NCBI GenBank assembly: GCA_963703745.1 | Contig: CAVPFL010000007.1 | Span: 434,001-498,000, forward strand | Reading direction: 5' to 3' | Length of the DNA stretch: 64,000 nucleotides | Source of the DNA: AP-15 sp963703745 | GTDB taxonomy: Bacteria > Pseudomonadota > Alphaproteobacteria > ATCC43930 > CGMCC-115725 | Shown here: positions 16,529 to 24,622 of the stretch, in pieces | How the letters are laid out: each line of letters starts with the position of its first letter | Numbering within the stretch: the first letter of the stretch is position 1 | The notes under the pieces: generated by a model | Told to the model about the DNA's origin: nothing | What the model saw: the letters and a program-made list of their open reading frames with translations, nothing else | Databases searched by the model: none | Position numbers and translations under genes: made by a program

Positions 16529-18790
16529 ATGGGCAAAGAGACATTCAGGGCAGGGCTGCTGCTCGGTATCGCGATACTGGCCACCTCGTTTCGGGCCGAT
16601 CTGCAAGCGCAGCAAAACCCCGTGCAACAAGTCGCCGCTCCCACGATCGACGACGACGACATCGGCGGGGTCGTCACCAGCCGGTTCGGACCCGAAGCCG
16701 GGGTCTGGGTGATCGCCGAGACGACGGATCTCGGCACCCGCTTCGCCAAGATGGCGGTCACCGACGAGAGGGGGCGGTATGTCATACCGGACCTCCCCAA
16801 GGCGAGCTATCGGGTTTGGGTGCGCGGCTACGGCTTGGTCGACTCGCCGAAAGTCGCGAGCGAGCCCGGGAAGCTCCTCAATTTGACTGCCGTGACCGCC
16901 CCGAGCCTCGCCGAAGCGGCGCAGTATTATCCGGCCGCCTACTGGTATTCGCTGGTGAAAATCCCGGACCAGAGCCGCTTCCCCGGCACCGGCGACAAGG
17001 GCAACGGCATTCCCGAAGCATTCAAGACGCAGGATCAATGGCTCAACTTCATCAAGACCAATGGCTGCGGCAATTGCCACCAGATCGGCAATTACGCGAC
17101 GCGCTACCTGTCGCCAAAGCTCGGCCATTTCGAATTGTCCGAAGACGCGTGGTCGCATCGACTGTCGGTCGGACCCGCCGGGCACGACATGGTGAACTTT
17201 ATCACGCAGCTGATGACGCCGGACGGCGGCCAGCTCAAGGCGCTCGCCGACTGGACCGACCGGATCCAGGCCGGCGAACTGCCGAGCCGTAGTCCGCAAC
17301 GCCCCGTCGGCGTCGAGCGCGACCTGGTCATCACTGTGCGCGACTGGCTCGACCCAAAGCACTACCTGCACGATTTGACGACGACCGATCGGCGCCATCC
17401 GACGGTTAACGCCTACGGCCCGATCTACGGCGACACCGAGCTCAGCAGCAGTGCACAGCCTGTGCTCGACCCGGTGCACAACATTAAGACGACTATCCTG
17501 CCGCCGTTCCGCCCAGATACGCCTAGTTCGGCGCTCGCCAACCAGGTCGTCAATCCGTCGCCCTATTGGGGCATGGAACAGACCTGGGACAGTAAGGTCA
17601 ACGCGCACACCTCGGTGATGGACCAGGACGGGCGCGTCTACTGGGCCGCGCAAAACCGCTCGCCGAAGGACATTCCGGCTTACTGCAAGAAGGGATCGCC
17701 TCTGCGCTCGGCCGCGCTATACCCGCTCGACGTGCCGCAAGAGGGCTTCTTTCAGAACTCGCGCCAGGTGACGGTCTACGATCCGAAAGCTAAGCAATTC
17801 ACCACAATCGATACCTGCTTTGGCACGCATCACCTGAATTTTGCCGAGGATGCGGACAACACGCTGTGGCTCAGCAACAACACCGGTTTGGGCGGAGCCC
17901 CAGTGACTGAGCTCGCAGTCGCCGGCTGGATCAACACCAGGCTGTTCTGGGAGACCGGCGACGCGGCCAAGGCGCAGGGCTGGACGCCGTTCATTGTTGA
18001 CACCAACGGCAACGGCAAGCGCGACGAGGGCTATAACCAGCCCGGCCAGCCACCCGACTACAGCAAGGACACTCGCCTCCCCTACGGCATGTACGCGATG
18101 GCTTATTCGCCGGCGGACAAGACAGTCTGGGGCTCGAGCCTGGTCCATCCCGGCTACATCATGCGGCTCGACCCTGGGCGAAACCCACCCGACACCGCGC
18201 TGACCGAGATTTACGAGGTGCCACTGCCCGGCTATGGCATCCGCGGCATGGATGTCGACCGCAATGGTGTCGCTTGGCTGCCGCTCGACAGCGGCCATAT
18301 CGCCAGCTTCGACCGCCGCAAATGCAAGGGGCCGCTCAACGGGCCGGGCGCCGAGAAGGGCGAGAAATGCCCGGAAGGCTTTACCTTCTACCCGCTGTCG
18401 GGACCCGGCTTCCAGGGCGATCCCGGCGCCCAGGAGAACCCGTATTACCTCTGGGTGGACTGGTTCAATATCCTGGGGCTCGGCGCCAATGTGCCATTCG
18501 AGACCGGCAACCAATCGGATTCGCTGCACGCGCTGGTCGGCGCGCAAATCGTCGAGCTGCGGGTGCCCTATCCGATGGGTTTTTTCGCCAAGGGTCTCGA
18601 GGGCCGCATCGACGATCCGAACGCCGGCTGGAAGGGCCGCGAATTATGGGTGACTTCGGGTAACCGTACGCCGTTCCACATCGAGGGCATCGACGCGCCG
18701 GCGCCCGGCGCGCCGGGCACCACACCCGAGACGCTGTCGAGCCCGCTCGTCGTCGAATTCCAGCTCCGCCCCGACCCGCTCGCTCACTGA
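16529..18790 (+). CDS. Secreted protein: carboxypeptidase-regulatory-like domain, CxxCH haem motif, beta-propeller
   Basis: This 753-residue protein starts behind GGGGAGG and has a cleavable signal peptide (RAGLLLGIAILATSFRADLQA). Residues about 45-120 form a carboxypeptidase-regulatory-like beta sandwich (GGVVTS...GVWVIAETTDL...TDERGRYVIPDLP). CGNCH at 180-184 is a c-type haem motif in a cytochrome-like stretch. From about 360 the repeats (AHTSVMDQDGRVYWAAQN, NFAEDADNTLWLSNN, YGIRGMDVDRNGVAWLPL) look like a six-bladed propeller of the virginiamycin B lyase/SMP-30 type. It should be a periplasmic haem protein with a possible redox role. The function is unknown; related proteins occur next to quinoprotein and alcohol-oxidation genes. 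Confidence 0.75.
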   Translation: MGKETFRAGLLLGIAILATSFRADLQAQQNPVQQVAAPTIDDDDIGGVVTSRFGPEAGVWVIAETTDLGTRFAKMAVTDERGRYVIPDLPKASYRVWVRGYGLVDSPKVASEPGKLLNLTAVTAPSLAEAAQYYPAAYWYSLVKIPDQSRFPGTGDKGNGIPEAFKTQDQWLNFIKTNGCGNCHQIGNYATRYLSPKLGHFELSEDAWSHRLSVGPAGHDMVNFITQLMTPDGGQLKALADWTDRIQAGELPSRSPQRPVGVERDLVITVRDWLDPKHYLHDLTTTDRRHPTVNAYGPIYGDTELSSSAQPVLDPVHNIKTTILPPFRPDTPSSALANQVVNPSPYWGMEQTWDSKVNAHTSVMDQDGRVYWAAQNRSPKDIPAYCKKGSPLRSAALYPLDVPQEGFFQNSRQVTVYDPKAKQFTTIDTCFGTHHLNFAEDADNTLWLSNNTGLGGAPVTELAVAGWINTRLFWETGDAAKAQGWTPFIVDTNGNGKRDEGYNQPGQPPDYSKDTRLPYGMYAMAYSPADKTVWGSSLVHPGYIMRLDPGRNPPDTALTEIYEVPLPGYGIRGMDVDRNGVAWLPLDSGHIASFDRRKCKGPLNGPGAEKGEKCPEGFTFYPLSGPGFQGDPGAQENPYYLWVDWFNILGLGANVPFETGNQSDSLHALVGAQIVELRVPYPMGFFAKGLEGRIDDPNAGWKGRELWVTSGNRTPFHIEGIDAPAPGAPGTTPETLSSPLVVEFQLRPDPLAH

Positions 18791-18806
18791 GCCAATAAGA
18801 CGGCGG

Positions 18807-19257
18807 TCAGGCCGCTTGTGCTCTCGCAAGCGCCTCTAGAGCGGCGATGCGGTTCGCCGTCGAGGGGTGCGTTGAAAACAGATTGTCCATACGGACCCCG
18901 GACAGCGGATTGATGATAAAGAGCGGTGCCGTCGCCGGGTTCCGTTGGGCGGGGACGTTCTCGATCTGGCGGGCTGCAGTGTCGATCTTGCCGAGTGCCG
19001 AGACGAGCCCAAGCGGATCCCCAGACAGCTGAGCGCTACCGCGGTCGGCGGCGTACTCGCGGGTTCGGCTGATCGCCATCTGTACCAGCATCGCGGCCAG
19101 AGGAGCGAGGAAGATCGCCAATAAGGCAGCGAGCCCGCCGCCACGATTGCCGCTACCGCGCCGACCGCCACCCTCCGGGCCACCCAGGAAATACCCGACT
19201 GCCATGAAGAGTGCGGTCAACCACCGCCGGCAAGATGGCGGTGCGCATGTAATTCAT
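18807..19257 (-). pseudogene. htpX: htpX (M48 membrane protease) with frameshift and internal deletion
   Basis: ATG 19257 has a good GGGAGGA site and codes MNYMRTAIL, the standard HtpX start. One extra base near 19222-19226 shifts the frame; the next frame continues LTALFMAVGYFLGG, as in intact HtpX. It then jumps directly to the distal part (AALLAIFLAPLAAMLVQMAI, then SRTREYAADR with the third zinc ligand, and FSTHPSTANRIAAL). About 140 codons are missing, including the second membrane segment and the HEXXH active site. Normal length is near 290-300 residues; here 150 codons remain. The enzyme normally degrades damaged inner-membrane proteins. Both lesions make this copy inactive. A functional copy may lie elsewhere. 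Confidence 0.85.
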
Positions 19258-19280
19258 CGCAATCCTCCCGCTGTGTCTGG

Positions 19281-20402
19281 TTAGCCTCCAATAAACTGGC
19301 CGATGAGCCGATTGACCTCGCCCACCTTCTCCATATGCGGGAGATGGCCGGCTGATTCGATGATATGCACGGGCATGCGGGCGGCCAGTGCCTCGGCATG
19401 GGCGACCGGGATGATACGGTCGTTACGGCCCCAGACCAGCTGCACAGGCATCGTCAGCGCCGCGATCCGATTGGTCAAATCGATCGATTGCCGGCCGCCG
19501 GCGAACCATGCTTCGGCGATCTGCGCCAACGCCGCCGAGACACCATCGAGCCGCTTGTAGCGTAAGACATCCTCGACCATCGAGCGGCTGACGAGCGCTG
19601 GATCGTCGACGAGAAGGCCGAGCACCTCCGCCGCCTCGCGGCGGCGCGACGCTCGGATGAAGCCGTCGATAAACGAGGCGTTGATCTCCGGTCCGAGTCC
19701 GGCTGCAGCGATTAGAGTCAGCGTTGCGACGCGCTCGGGACGGCGCATTGCGGTGACCGCCGTAATCGCCCCGCCCATCGAATGTCCGACAAGATGAACC
19801 CGCTCGATGCGCAGCGCTCCCAGCGCACCCTCGACGGCATCGGTCAGCCCCTCGGGATCGCCGGCACCGACTTCCTTAGCCGATCCGCCATGCCCCGGAA
19901 GCTCCAGCGCGAGGGTACGCCGTGTTGTGGCCAAAGCAGGCTGGGTAAACATCCAGGTGTTGAGATCGGCGCCAAAACCGTGCACCAGCAGCACTGGGAC
20001 ACCGCCGCCCTCGCCGAGCTCGAGATAGCGCAGGCGTCGGCCGGCGATCTCTATGTTTTGCGGCCTTGCTCCTTCGGCTTCCGTTTCCGACGTGGCTGAC
20101 AATTCGGGCACTTCGAAGCCGGCGACGAATTTGTCGATCTCGGCTTCCAGCACTTCATCGTCAGCGACCACGGCGAGCAGCCCGCCGACCGGCAAAGTGG
20201 TGCCGGCCGATGCCACGATGCGGCGCAATGTCCCCGCGGATGGCGCCTCGACGACGTTGGTGATCTTCGGAGTTTCGATCTCCAGGATCTCCTCGCCTTC
20301 GGCAAAGCGTTGGCCTTGCTGCTTGAGCCAGCCCACGACGGTACCTTCGGTCATGGTCAGGCCCCATTTCGGCATCGTAATCGCGGCGATTTCAGTCATC
20401 AT
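19281..20402 (-). CDS. acoC: Acetoin dehydrogenase E2 component: lipoyl domain fused to alpha/beta-hydrolase
   Basis: The 373-residue protein has an N-terminal lipoyl domain with the lipoylated Lys46 in EIETPKITN, a short linker, then an alpha/beta-hydrolase fold with HGFGAD, the nucleophile Ser208 in GHSMGG, an Asp in WGRNDRI and His353 in SAGHLPH. This lipoyl-hydrolase fusion, lacking the E1/E3-binding domain, is the AcoC layout of the acetoin dehydrogenase complex, which cleaves acetoin to acetaldehyde and acetyl-CoA. It is last in the three-gene operon, 104 bases after the E1-beta gene with a repeat between them. The start could be the second ATG, three bases on, which has better spacing from AAGGAGG. 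No E3 gene is in the window. Confidence 0.88.
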   Translation of the reverse strand: MMTEIAAITMPKWGLTMTEGTVVGWLKQQGQRFAEGEEILEIETPKITNVVEAPSAGTLRRIVASAGTTLPVGGLLAVVADDEVLEAEIDKFVAGFEVPELSATSETEAEGARPQNIEIAGRRLRYLELGEGGGVPVLLVHGFGADLNTWMFTQPALATTRRTLALELPGHGGSAKEVGAGDPEGLTDAVEGALGALRIERVHLVGHSMGGAITAVTAMRRPERVATLTLIAAAGLGPEINASFIDGFIRASRRREAAEVLGLLVDDPALVSRSMVEDVLRYKRLDGVSAALAQIAEAWFAGGRQSIDLTNRIAALTMPVQLVWGRNDRIIPVAHAEALAARMPVHIIESAGHLPHMEKVGEVNRLIGQFIGG

Positions 20403-20411
20403 GCACCTCCT

Positions 20412-20490
20412 TCGTCATTCCCGTGCAAGCGGGAATCCAGGGCTTTCAGTTGCTTGCCCTGGACCCCCGCTTTCCGCGGGGGTGACGAGA
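20412..20490. repeat. Palindromic intergenic repeat within the aco operon
   Basis: Two hairpins lie back to back: ATTCCCG/CGGGAAT with a GTGCAAG-type loop and CCCCCGC/GCGGGGG with loop TTTCC. They are linked by a spacer with inverted ends (CCAGGGC...GCCCTGG). The outer ends, CGTCA and TGACG, are also complementary. It sits between the E1-beta and E2 genes and could tune expression of the downstream gene. Confidence 0.75.
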
Positions 20491-20506
20491 CGAAGGGCTC
20501 CCATCA

Positions 20507-21517
20507 TTACACATAGCCGTGGACTTCGCGGATCGCCGCGGCGATCCGCTCGGGGCTCGGGATGTAGAGTTTTTCGAGCACCGGAGCGAACGGCACCGGG
20601 GTGTGCGGCGCGGTCACCCGCCGGACCGGCGCCTTTAGCGCGGCAAACGCTCTGTCGGCGACGAGTGCCGCGATGTCGGTCGCGATGCTGCAGCGGGGGG
20701 TGGCCTCGTCGACGATGACGAGCCGGCCGGTGCGCTCGACCAACTCGAGGATCGTGTCCTCGTCGAGCGGCGAGGTCGTGCGCGGGTCGATCAGTTCGCA
20801 CTCGATCCCATCCTTGGCAAGGGTGTCGGCCGCCTCGCCCGCATAATGCACCATCCGGGAAAGAGCAATGACCGTCACATCGTCGCCATCGCGCACGATG
20901 TTTGCCTCGCCGAACGGGATCGCATAGGGCTCGTCCGGCACCTCGGCACGGAGGTCGTACATCAATTTGTGTTCGCAGAAGATCACAGGGTCATCGTCGC
21001 GGATCGCCTGGATCAGCAGCCCTTTGGCGTCATAGGCGTTTGACGGGACGACGCATTTGAGCCCCGGAACCGAGGTGAAGATGTGGTATGGGCTCTGCGA
21101 ATGTTGGGCCGCCGCGCTGCGGCCGGCGCCGATCATCGTCCGGATCACGAGCGGAGTCTTGACCTTTCCGCCGAACATGTAGCGGAACTTGGCAGCCTGG
21201 TTGAAGATCTGGTCAAAGCAGACGCCAAAGAAGTCGGAGAACATCAGCTCGGCCACCGGGCGCAGCCCGGTCACTGCGGCCCCGGCGGCCGCCCCCATGA
21301 TCGCCAACTCGGTGATCGGAGTGTCGATCACCCGGGCTTCGCCGAATTCGGCGAAGAGGCCCTTGGTTACCCCGAGAACACCGCCATAGGCGTCGCGCTG
21401 ACCCTCGGTGGCAGCACCACCGGCGACGTCCTCGCCGATCACGACGACGGTCGGGTCGCGGCGCATTTCTTGCGCGAGCGCTTCGTTGAGCGCTTGGCGG
21501 ATCGATTTCTGTGGCAT
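20507..21517 (-). CDS. acoB: Acetoin dehydrogenase E1 beta subunit
   Basis: A 336-residue beta subunit of a thiamine-diphosphate 2-oxoacid-type dehydrogenase. It shows IRQALNEALAQEMRRDP, the GEDVAGG turn, FGEARVIDTPITELAIMGAA with the Glu that activates the cofactor, and the transketolase C-terminal domain (GIECELIDPRTTSPLDEDTI). Length and pattern fit AcoB/PdhB; the company of a lipoyl-hydrolase E2 points to acetoin rather than pyruvate. It pairs with the alpha subunit 11 bases upstream to form the alpha2-beta2 E1 enzyme. Pyruvate or branched-chain oxoacid as substrate is the alternative. Confidence 0.9.
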   Translation of the reverse strand: MPQKSIRQALNEALAQEMRRDPTVVVIGEDVAGGAATEGQRDAYGGVLGVTKGLFAEFGEARVIDTPITELAIMGAAAGAAVTGLRPVAELMFSDFFGVCFDQIFNQAAKFRYMFGGKVKTPLVIRTMIGAGRSAAAQHSQSPYHIFTSVPGLKCVVPSNAYDAKGLLIQAIRDDDPVIFCEHKLMYDLRAEVPDEPYAIPFGEANIVRDGDDVTVIALSRMVHYAGEAADTLAKDGIECELIDPRTTSPLDEDTILELVERTGRLVIVDEATPRCSIATDIAALVADRAFAALKAPVRRVTAPHTPVPFAPVLEKLYIPSPERIAAAIREVHGYV

Positions 21518-21528
21518 GGCAGCGACCC

Positions 21529-22497
21529 TCAGTACGACACGTAAACGTCGGTCAACAGATCTGCTTCGCCAGGGGGGCCAGCCGCGCGAGCCGTCTCTAC
21601 CGCGTGATCGATCAAGGCCGCGATCTCGGCATCGACCGTGTCGAGCGCCGTCATCTCGAGTAACGCCGCTTCGCCGACCCGACGACGGAAATGCTTCAGG
21701 CAGTCGCGCTCCTCGCGCAATCGTCTGACCTCGTCTTTGCCGCGATAGAGCTGCGCGTCGCCCGAGTGGTGGCCGTAAAAGCGGCAGGTATCGACCTCGA
21801 TGGCGCTGGGTCCGCCACCGGCGCGGGCGCGCTCGATCGCCTCACCTCCCGCTTCGTGGACCGCAAAGAAATCGTCGCCGCTGACCTTGACCGCAGGCAG
21901 GCCGAACCCGGCTGCACGGCCGGCGATGTCATGGCTGCCGACGGCGTAGCCGACCCCGGTGCCTTCGCCGTATTGGTTGTTCTCGAATACAAAGATCGCC
22001 GGCAATCTCAGCACCACCGCCATGTTCATCGCCTCGAAGGTGGTGCCTTGGTTCGAGCCGCCGTCGCCGGTGAACGAGACTGCAACGGTGCCGCGCCCCA
22101 ATGTCTTGGCGGTCAATGCCGCGCCGACGACGAGCGGCGGCCCGCCGCCGACGATACCGTTGGCGCCGAGCATGCCGTGGTCGAGATCGGCGATGTGCAT
22201 CGATCCGCCCTTGCCGCCGCACAACCCGCCCTTTTTGGCGAACAGCTCCTGCATCATCAGGACCGGGTCGCAGCCCTTGGCGATGCTGTGGCCATGGCCG
22301 CGATGGGTGCTCGCGATGTAGTCCCGCGGCCCGAGATGCGTGCAGACGCCGACGGCTGCCGCCTCTTCCCCGGCATAAAGATGGACAAAGCCTGGAATGC
22401 CGCCTTTCGAGAACTCCTCCTGCACGCGCTCCTCAAAGCGGCGGATCGTGACCATATCGCGATAGGCTTTCAGCAATTCTTGGCGGTTCAGCTGCAC
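21529..22497 (-). CDS. acoA: Acetoin dehydrogenase E1 alpha subunit
   Basis: The open frame begins at 22521, but GTG 22497 is preferred because AGGGAGGG lies five bases upstream; it gives 322 residues, normal for the family. The thiamine-diphosphate motif is GDG at 144-146 with NN at 173-174 (FTGDGGSNQG...FENNQYG), and STHRGHGHSIAKG carries the phosphate- and substrate-binding His residues. TCRFYGHHSGD contains the phosphorylation-loop equivalent. It starts the operon E1 alpha, E1 beta, E2. Decarboxylating cleavage of acetoin and transfer of the acetyl unit to the lipoyl arm of the E2 is the expected reaction. Confidence 0.9.
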   Translation of the reverse strand: MQLNRQELLKAYRDMVTIRRFEERVQEEFSKGGIPGFVHLYAGEEAAAVGVCTHLGPRDYIASTHRGHGHSIAKGCDPVLMMQELFAKKGGLCGGKGGSMHIADLDHGMLGANGIVGGGPPLVVGAALTAKTLGRGTVAVSFTGDGGSNQGTTFEAMNMAVVLRLPAIFVFENNQYGEGTGVGYAVGSHDIAGRAAGFGLPAVKVSGDDFFAVHEAGGEAIERARAGGGPSAIEVDTCRFYGHHSGDAQLYRGKDEVRRLREERDCLKHFRRRVGEAALLEMTALDTVDAEIAALIDHAVETARAAGPPGEADLLTDVYVSY

Positions 22498-22571
22498 GGC
22501 ACCCTCCCTGCGATCTCGCACCCAGTCCGGCGATTCTGCACGCTCGGCGCCGTTTTAACAATGTTCCGCCG

Positions 22572-23069
22572 TTAGCGGCGGCTGTGCAGGATCTCGCTCA
22601 GGGTGACCGGGCGGAAGTCCCAGACATCGACGCCGACATCGAACTGGCGCGGTAGCGGCTTCAGCCGGCCGTGGGAGTGGCCATGCAGATTGACCCAACC
22701 CTTACCCATGCCACGCCAGCTGCGAAACGGGTAATGGCAGAGGACCAGGGAAATGCCGTCGACCTCGATCTCGAAATAGGATTGGACGCTCTCCCAACCG
22801 TCGAGCTCCCTCGTTGCCGGGGGATCGTTGTTGCCCGCGAGGAGGTGCTTGCGCCCGCTAAGGCGAGCGAGGAGTTCCGCGACAACGGTGGGGCGCTGGC
22901 GAATGGCGAAATCTCCTAGGTGCCAGACCACGTCGTCCAGCTTCACCGCCTCGTTCCACCGTTCCACTAGGCCCTCGTTCATCGCGGCGACCGAGGCGAA
23001 CGGCCGCCGGTAGAGCCCCAAGGCACCGCCATGGCCGAAGTGCGTGTCACTGGTGAAGTAGATTGCCAT
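22572..23069 (-). CDS. Metallophosphoesterase
   Basis: Starting at ATG 23069 gives a 165-residue protein that opens directly with the first metal motif (MAIYFTSDTHFGH, Asp8 and His10). The other calcineurin-like motifs follow in order: WHLGDFAI, LLAGNNDP, LCHYPFRSW and LHGHSHG. This is a compact cytoplasmic phosphodiesterase or phosphatase with a two-metal centre. The frame upstream of this ATG has no family likeness and overlaps the channel gene leader, so the longer start is rejected. The substrate is unknown; small members resemble YfcE-type phosphodiesterases. Confidence 0.9.
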   Translation of the reverse strand: MAIYFTSDTHFGHGGALGLYRRPFASVAAMNEGLVERWNEAVKLDDVVWHLGDFAIRQRPTVVAELLARLSGRKHLLAGNNDPPATRELDGWESVQSYFEIEVDGISLVLCHYPFRSWRGMGKGWVNLHGHSHGRLKPLPRQFDVGVDVWDFRPVTLSEILHSRR

Positions 23070-23153
23070 CCCGTGCCGCGCGGACGTGATTTTTGTATAG
23101 ATAGAGGGCGCGGCACAGCCGGGCAATTCGCGTTCACGGAAAGGGAGGATGAG

Positions 23154-24107
23154 GTGAGCCAGCAGGTAGCTGTTGCGCCATCTGGTCGAGGCCGTATGCC
23201 GCGCGCCGCGCCGCGCGTTATCCAACGGGAACGCAGCGACCGAGTGGTCGCTATCGGGCTGCGCGATCCATGGCTGGGCGTTCTATACCATCATCTGCTG
23301 ACTTTGCCCTGGTCGACATTCTTGCTCGGGTTGTCGGGCGTTTATCTCGGTTTGAACGTACTTTTCGCACTGCTTTATCTGCTCGGTGATGGCGCGATCG
23401 CGAATGCGCGGCCGGGGGTCTTTGTCGACGCCTTTTTCTTCAGCGTGGAGACGCTTTCGACGATTGGTTACGGGCAGATGTCGCCGGCCACGCTTTACGG
23501 GAACATCGTCATGACCGTCGAGGCGATGTTCGGACTGGGCCTGATTGCGGTCGCCGCTGGACTGATGTTCGCGCGGTTCTCCCGACCAACAGCACGGGTG
23601 ATGTTCAGCAAAGTCGCCGTTGTCACCGAGCACAACGGGGTCCCGACCCTGTCGCTGCGCCTCGCCAACGAGCGCCGCAATCAGATCCTTGAGGCGCAGG
23701 TCTCGCTCGCGCTGGTTCGCGACGAGCACACTACCGAGGGTGAATGGATCCGCCGATTCTACGATTTGCAGTTGGCGCGTCAACGGAGTTCGATCTTTGC
23801 GATGACCTTCACCGTCATGCATCCGATCGACTCAACGAGCCCGTTACAGAATCAAACCCCGTCATCGTTGACGGCGCAAGGGGCGGAGATCGTCGTGACT
23901 GTTACTGGGCTCGACGAAACGCTATTGCAACCGGTCCACGCTCGCACCTCCTATCTCGCCCACGAAGTCTTGTGGGGCCACCGTTTCGCCGATGTGTTCA
24001 CGCAGACCGAAGATGGCCGTCTGGCCATCGATTACCACCGCTTCCATGACACTGAGCCCACCCAGCCCCCGGTGAACCACACACAATGCCCTGCTTCCCG
24101 GCCATAA
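23154..24107 (+). CDS. KirBac-type inward-rectifier potassium channel
   Basis: The GTG at 23154 follows GGGAGG with five-base spacing and gives about 317 residues, the usual KirBac size; the longer open frame upstream is not supported. The amphipathic slide helix is near RDPWLGVLYHHLLTL, TM1 spans about 53-76, the pore helix and selectivity filter read SVETLSTIGYGQMSP (TIGYG at 103-107), and TM2 spans about 116-140, followed by the conserved RFSRPTARVMFS. The cytoplasmic immunoglobulin-like gating domain fills the rest. It is a tetrameric inner-membrane K+ channel. It ends four bases before the palindrome of the truncated TetR gene. Confidence 0.92.
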   Translation: MSQQVAVAPSGRGRMPRAAPRVIQRERSDRVVAIGLRDPWLGVLYHHLLTLPWSTFLLGLSGVYLGLNVLFALLYLLGDGAIANARPGVFVDAFFFSVETLSTIGYGQMSPATLYGNIVMTVEAMFGLGLIAVAAGLMFARFSRPTARVMFSKVAVVTEHNGVPTLSLRLANERRNQILEAQVSLALVRDEHTTEGEWIRRFYDLQLARQRSSIFAMTFTVMHPIDSTSPLQNQTPSSLTAQGAEIVVTVTGLDETLLQPVHARTSYLAHEVLWGHRFADVFTQTEDGRLAIDYHRFHDTEPTQPPVNHTQCPASRP

Positions 24108-24110
24108 ACT

Positions 24111-24131
24111 CATGTAAAAGCTCTTTACATG
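24111..24131. promoter_or_regulatory. Perfect palindrome, probable TetR operator overlapping a start codon
   Basis: CATGTAAA and TTTACATG are exact inverted repeats around AGCTC. The last three bases are the ATG of the truncated TetR gene, so a bound repressor would block its translation start and leader. The ATGTAAA half-site recurs before the complete TetR gene and, close to it, before the DUF2852 gene. Confidence 0.65.
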
Positions 24132-24383
24132 AGCTGGTCGGGACAAGGGCCGGGCGGACGCCGCGGCTATCATCACGGCAATCTTCGCGAGGCGCTGATC
24201 CAGGCCGCCCTCGACCTGATTGCGAAAAAGGGTCCGGCGGGCTTCACCTTTGCCGATGCCGCACGATCGGCCGGGGTCAGCTCGGCCGCACCCTACCGCC
24301 ATTTCCGGCACCGCGACGCTTTGATCGCCGATGTCGCTCGCCGCGGGTTCGAGCTGTTTGCCGCGCATCTCGACCACCCTTAG
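24129..24383 (+). pseudogene. Truncated TetR regulator (DNA-binding domain only)
   Basis: The 84 residues are nearly identical to the first 82 of the complete TetR gene 2 kb to the right (MSWSGQGPGGRRGYHHGNLR onward), with an intact helix-turn-helix (FTFADAARSAGVSSAAPYRHF). The sequence then departs at HLDHP and meets a TAG at once; the ligand-binding and dimerisation domain is absent. It is a partial duplicate. A lone DNA-binding domain could in principle still bind the operator weakly, but without a dimer domain it is most likely dead. The following 240 bases read open in one frame (RLAAFYTYAETHRLGPVDIG) but I cannot place them. Confidence 0.8.
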
Positions 24384-24622
24384 AATAATGGCCGCGCCGG
24401 CCCTCATTCCGACCTGATCGAAGGACGGGCGCGATTAGCCGCGTTTTACACCTACGCCGAAACCCATCGCCTCGGGCCGGTTGACATCGGAAAATTGCTT
24501 CGTTGCGCCCTTTCCGCACAGAAGCAACCCTGCCGCCACCCGACCCCGGATCCCCGTCAGTGCGGCTGTCCACACCGCCTGTCCGGGCAACTCCCGTCCA
24601 GCAGCTAATGGAGGATATGTCC

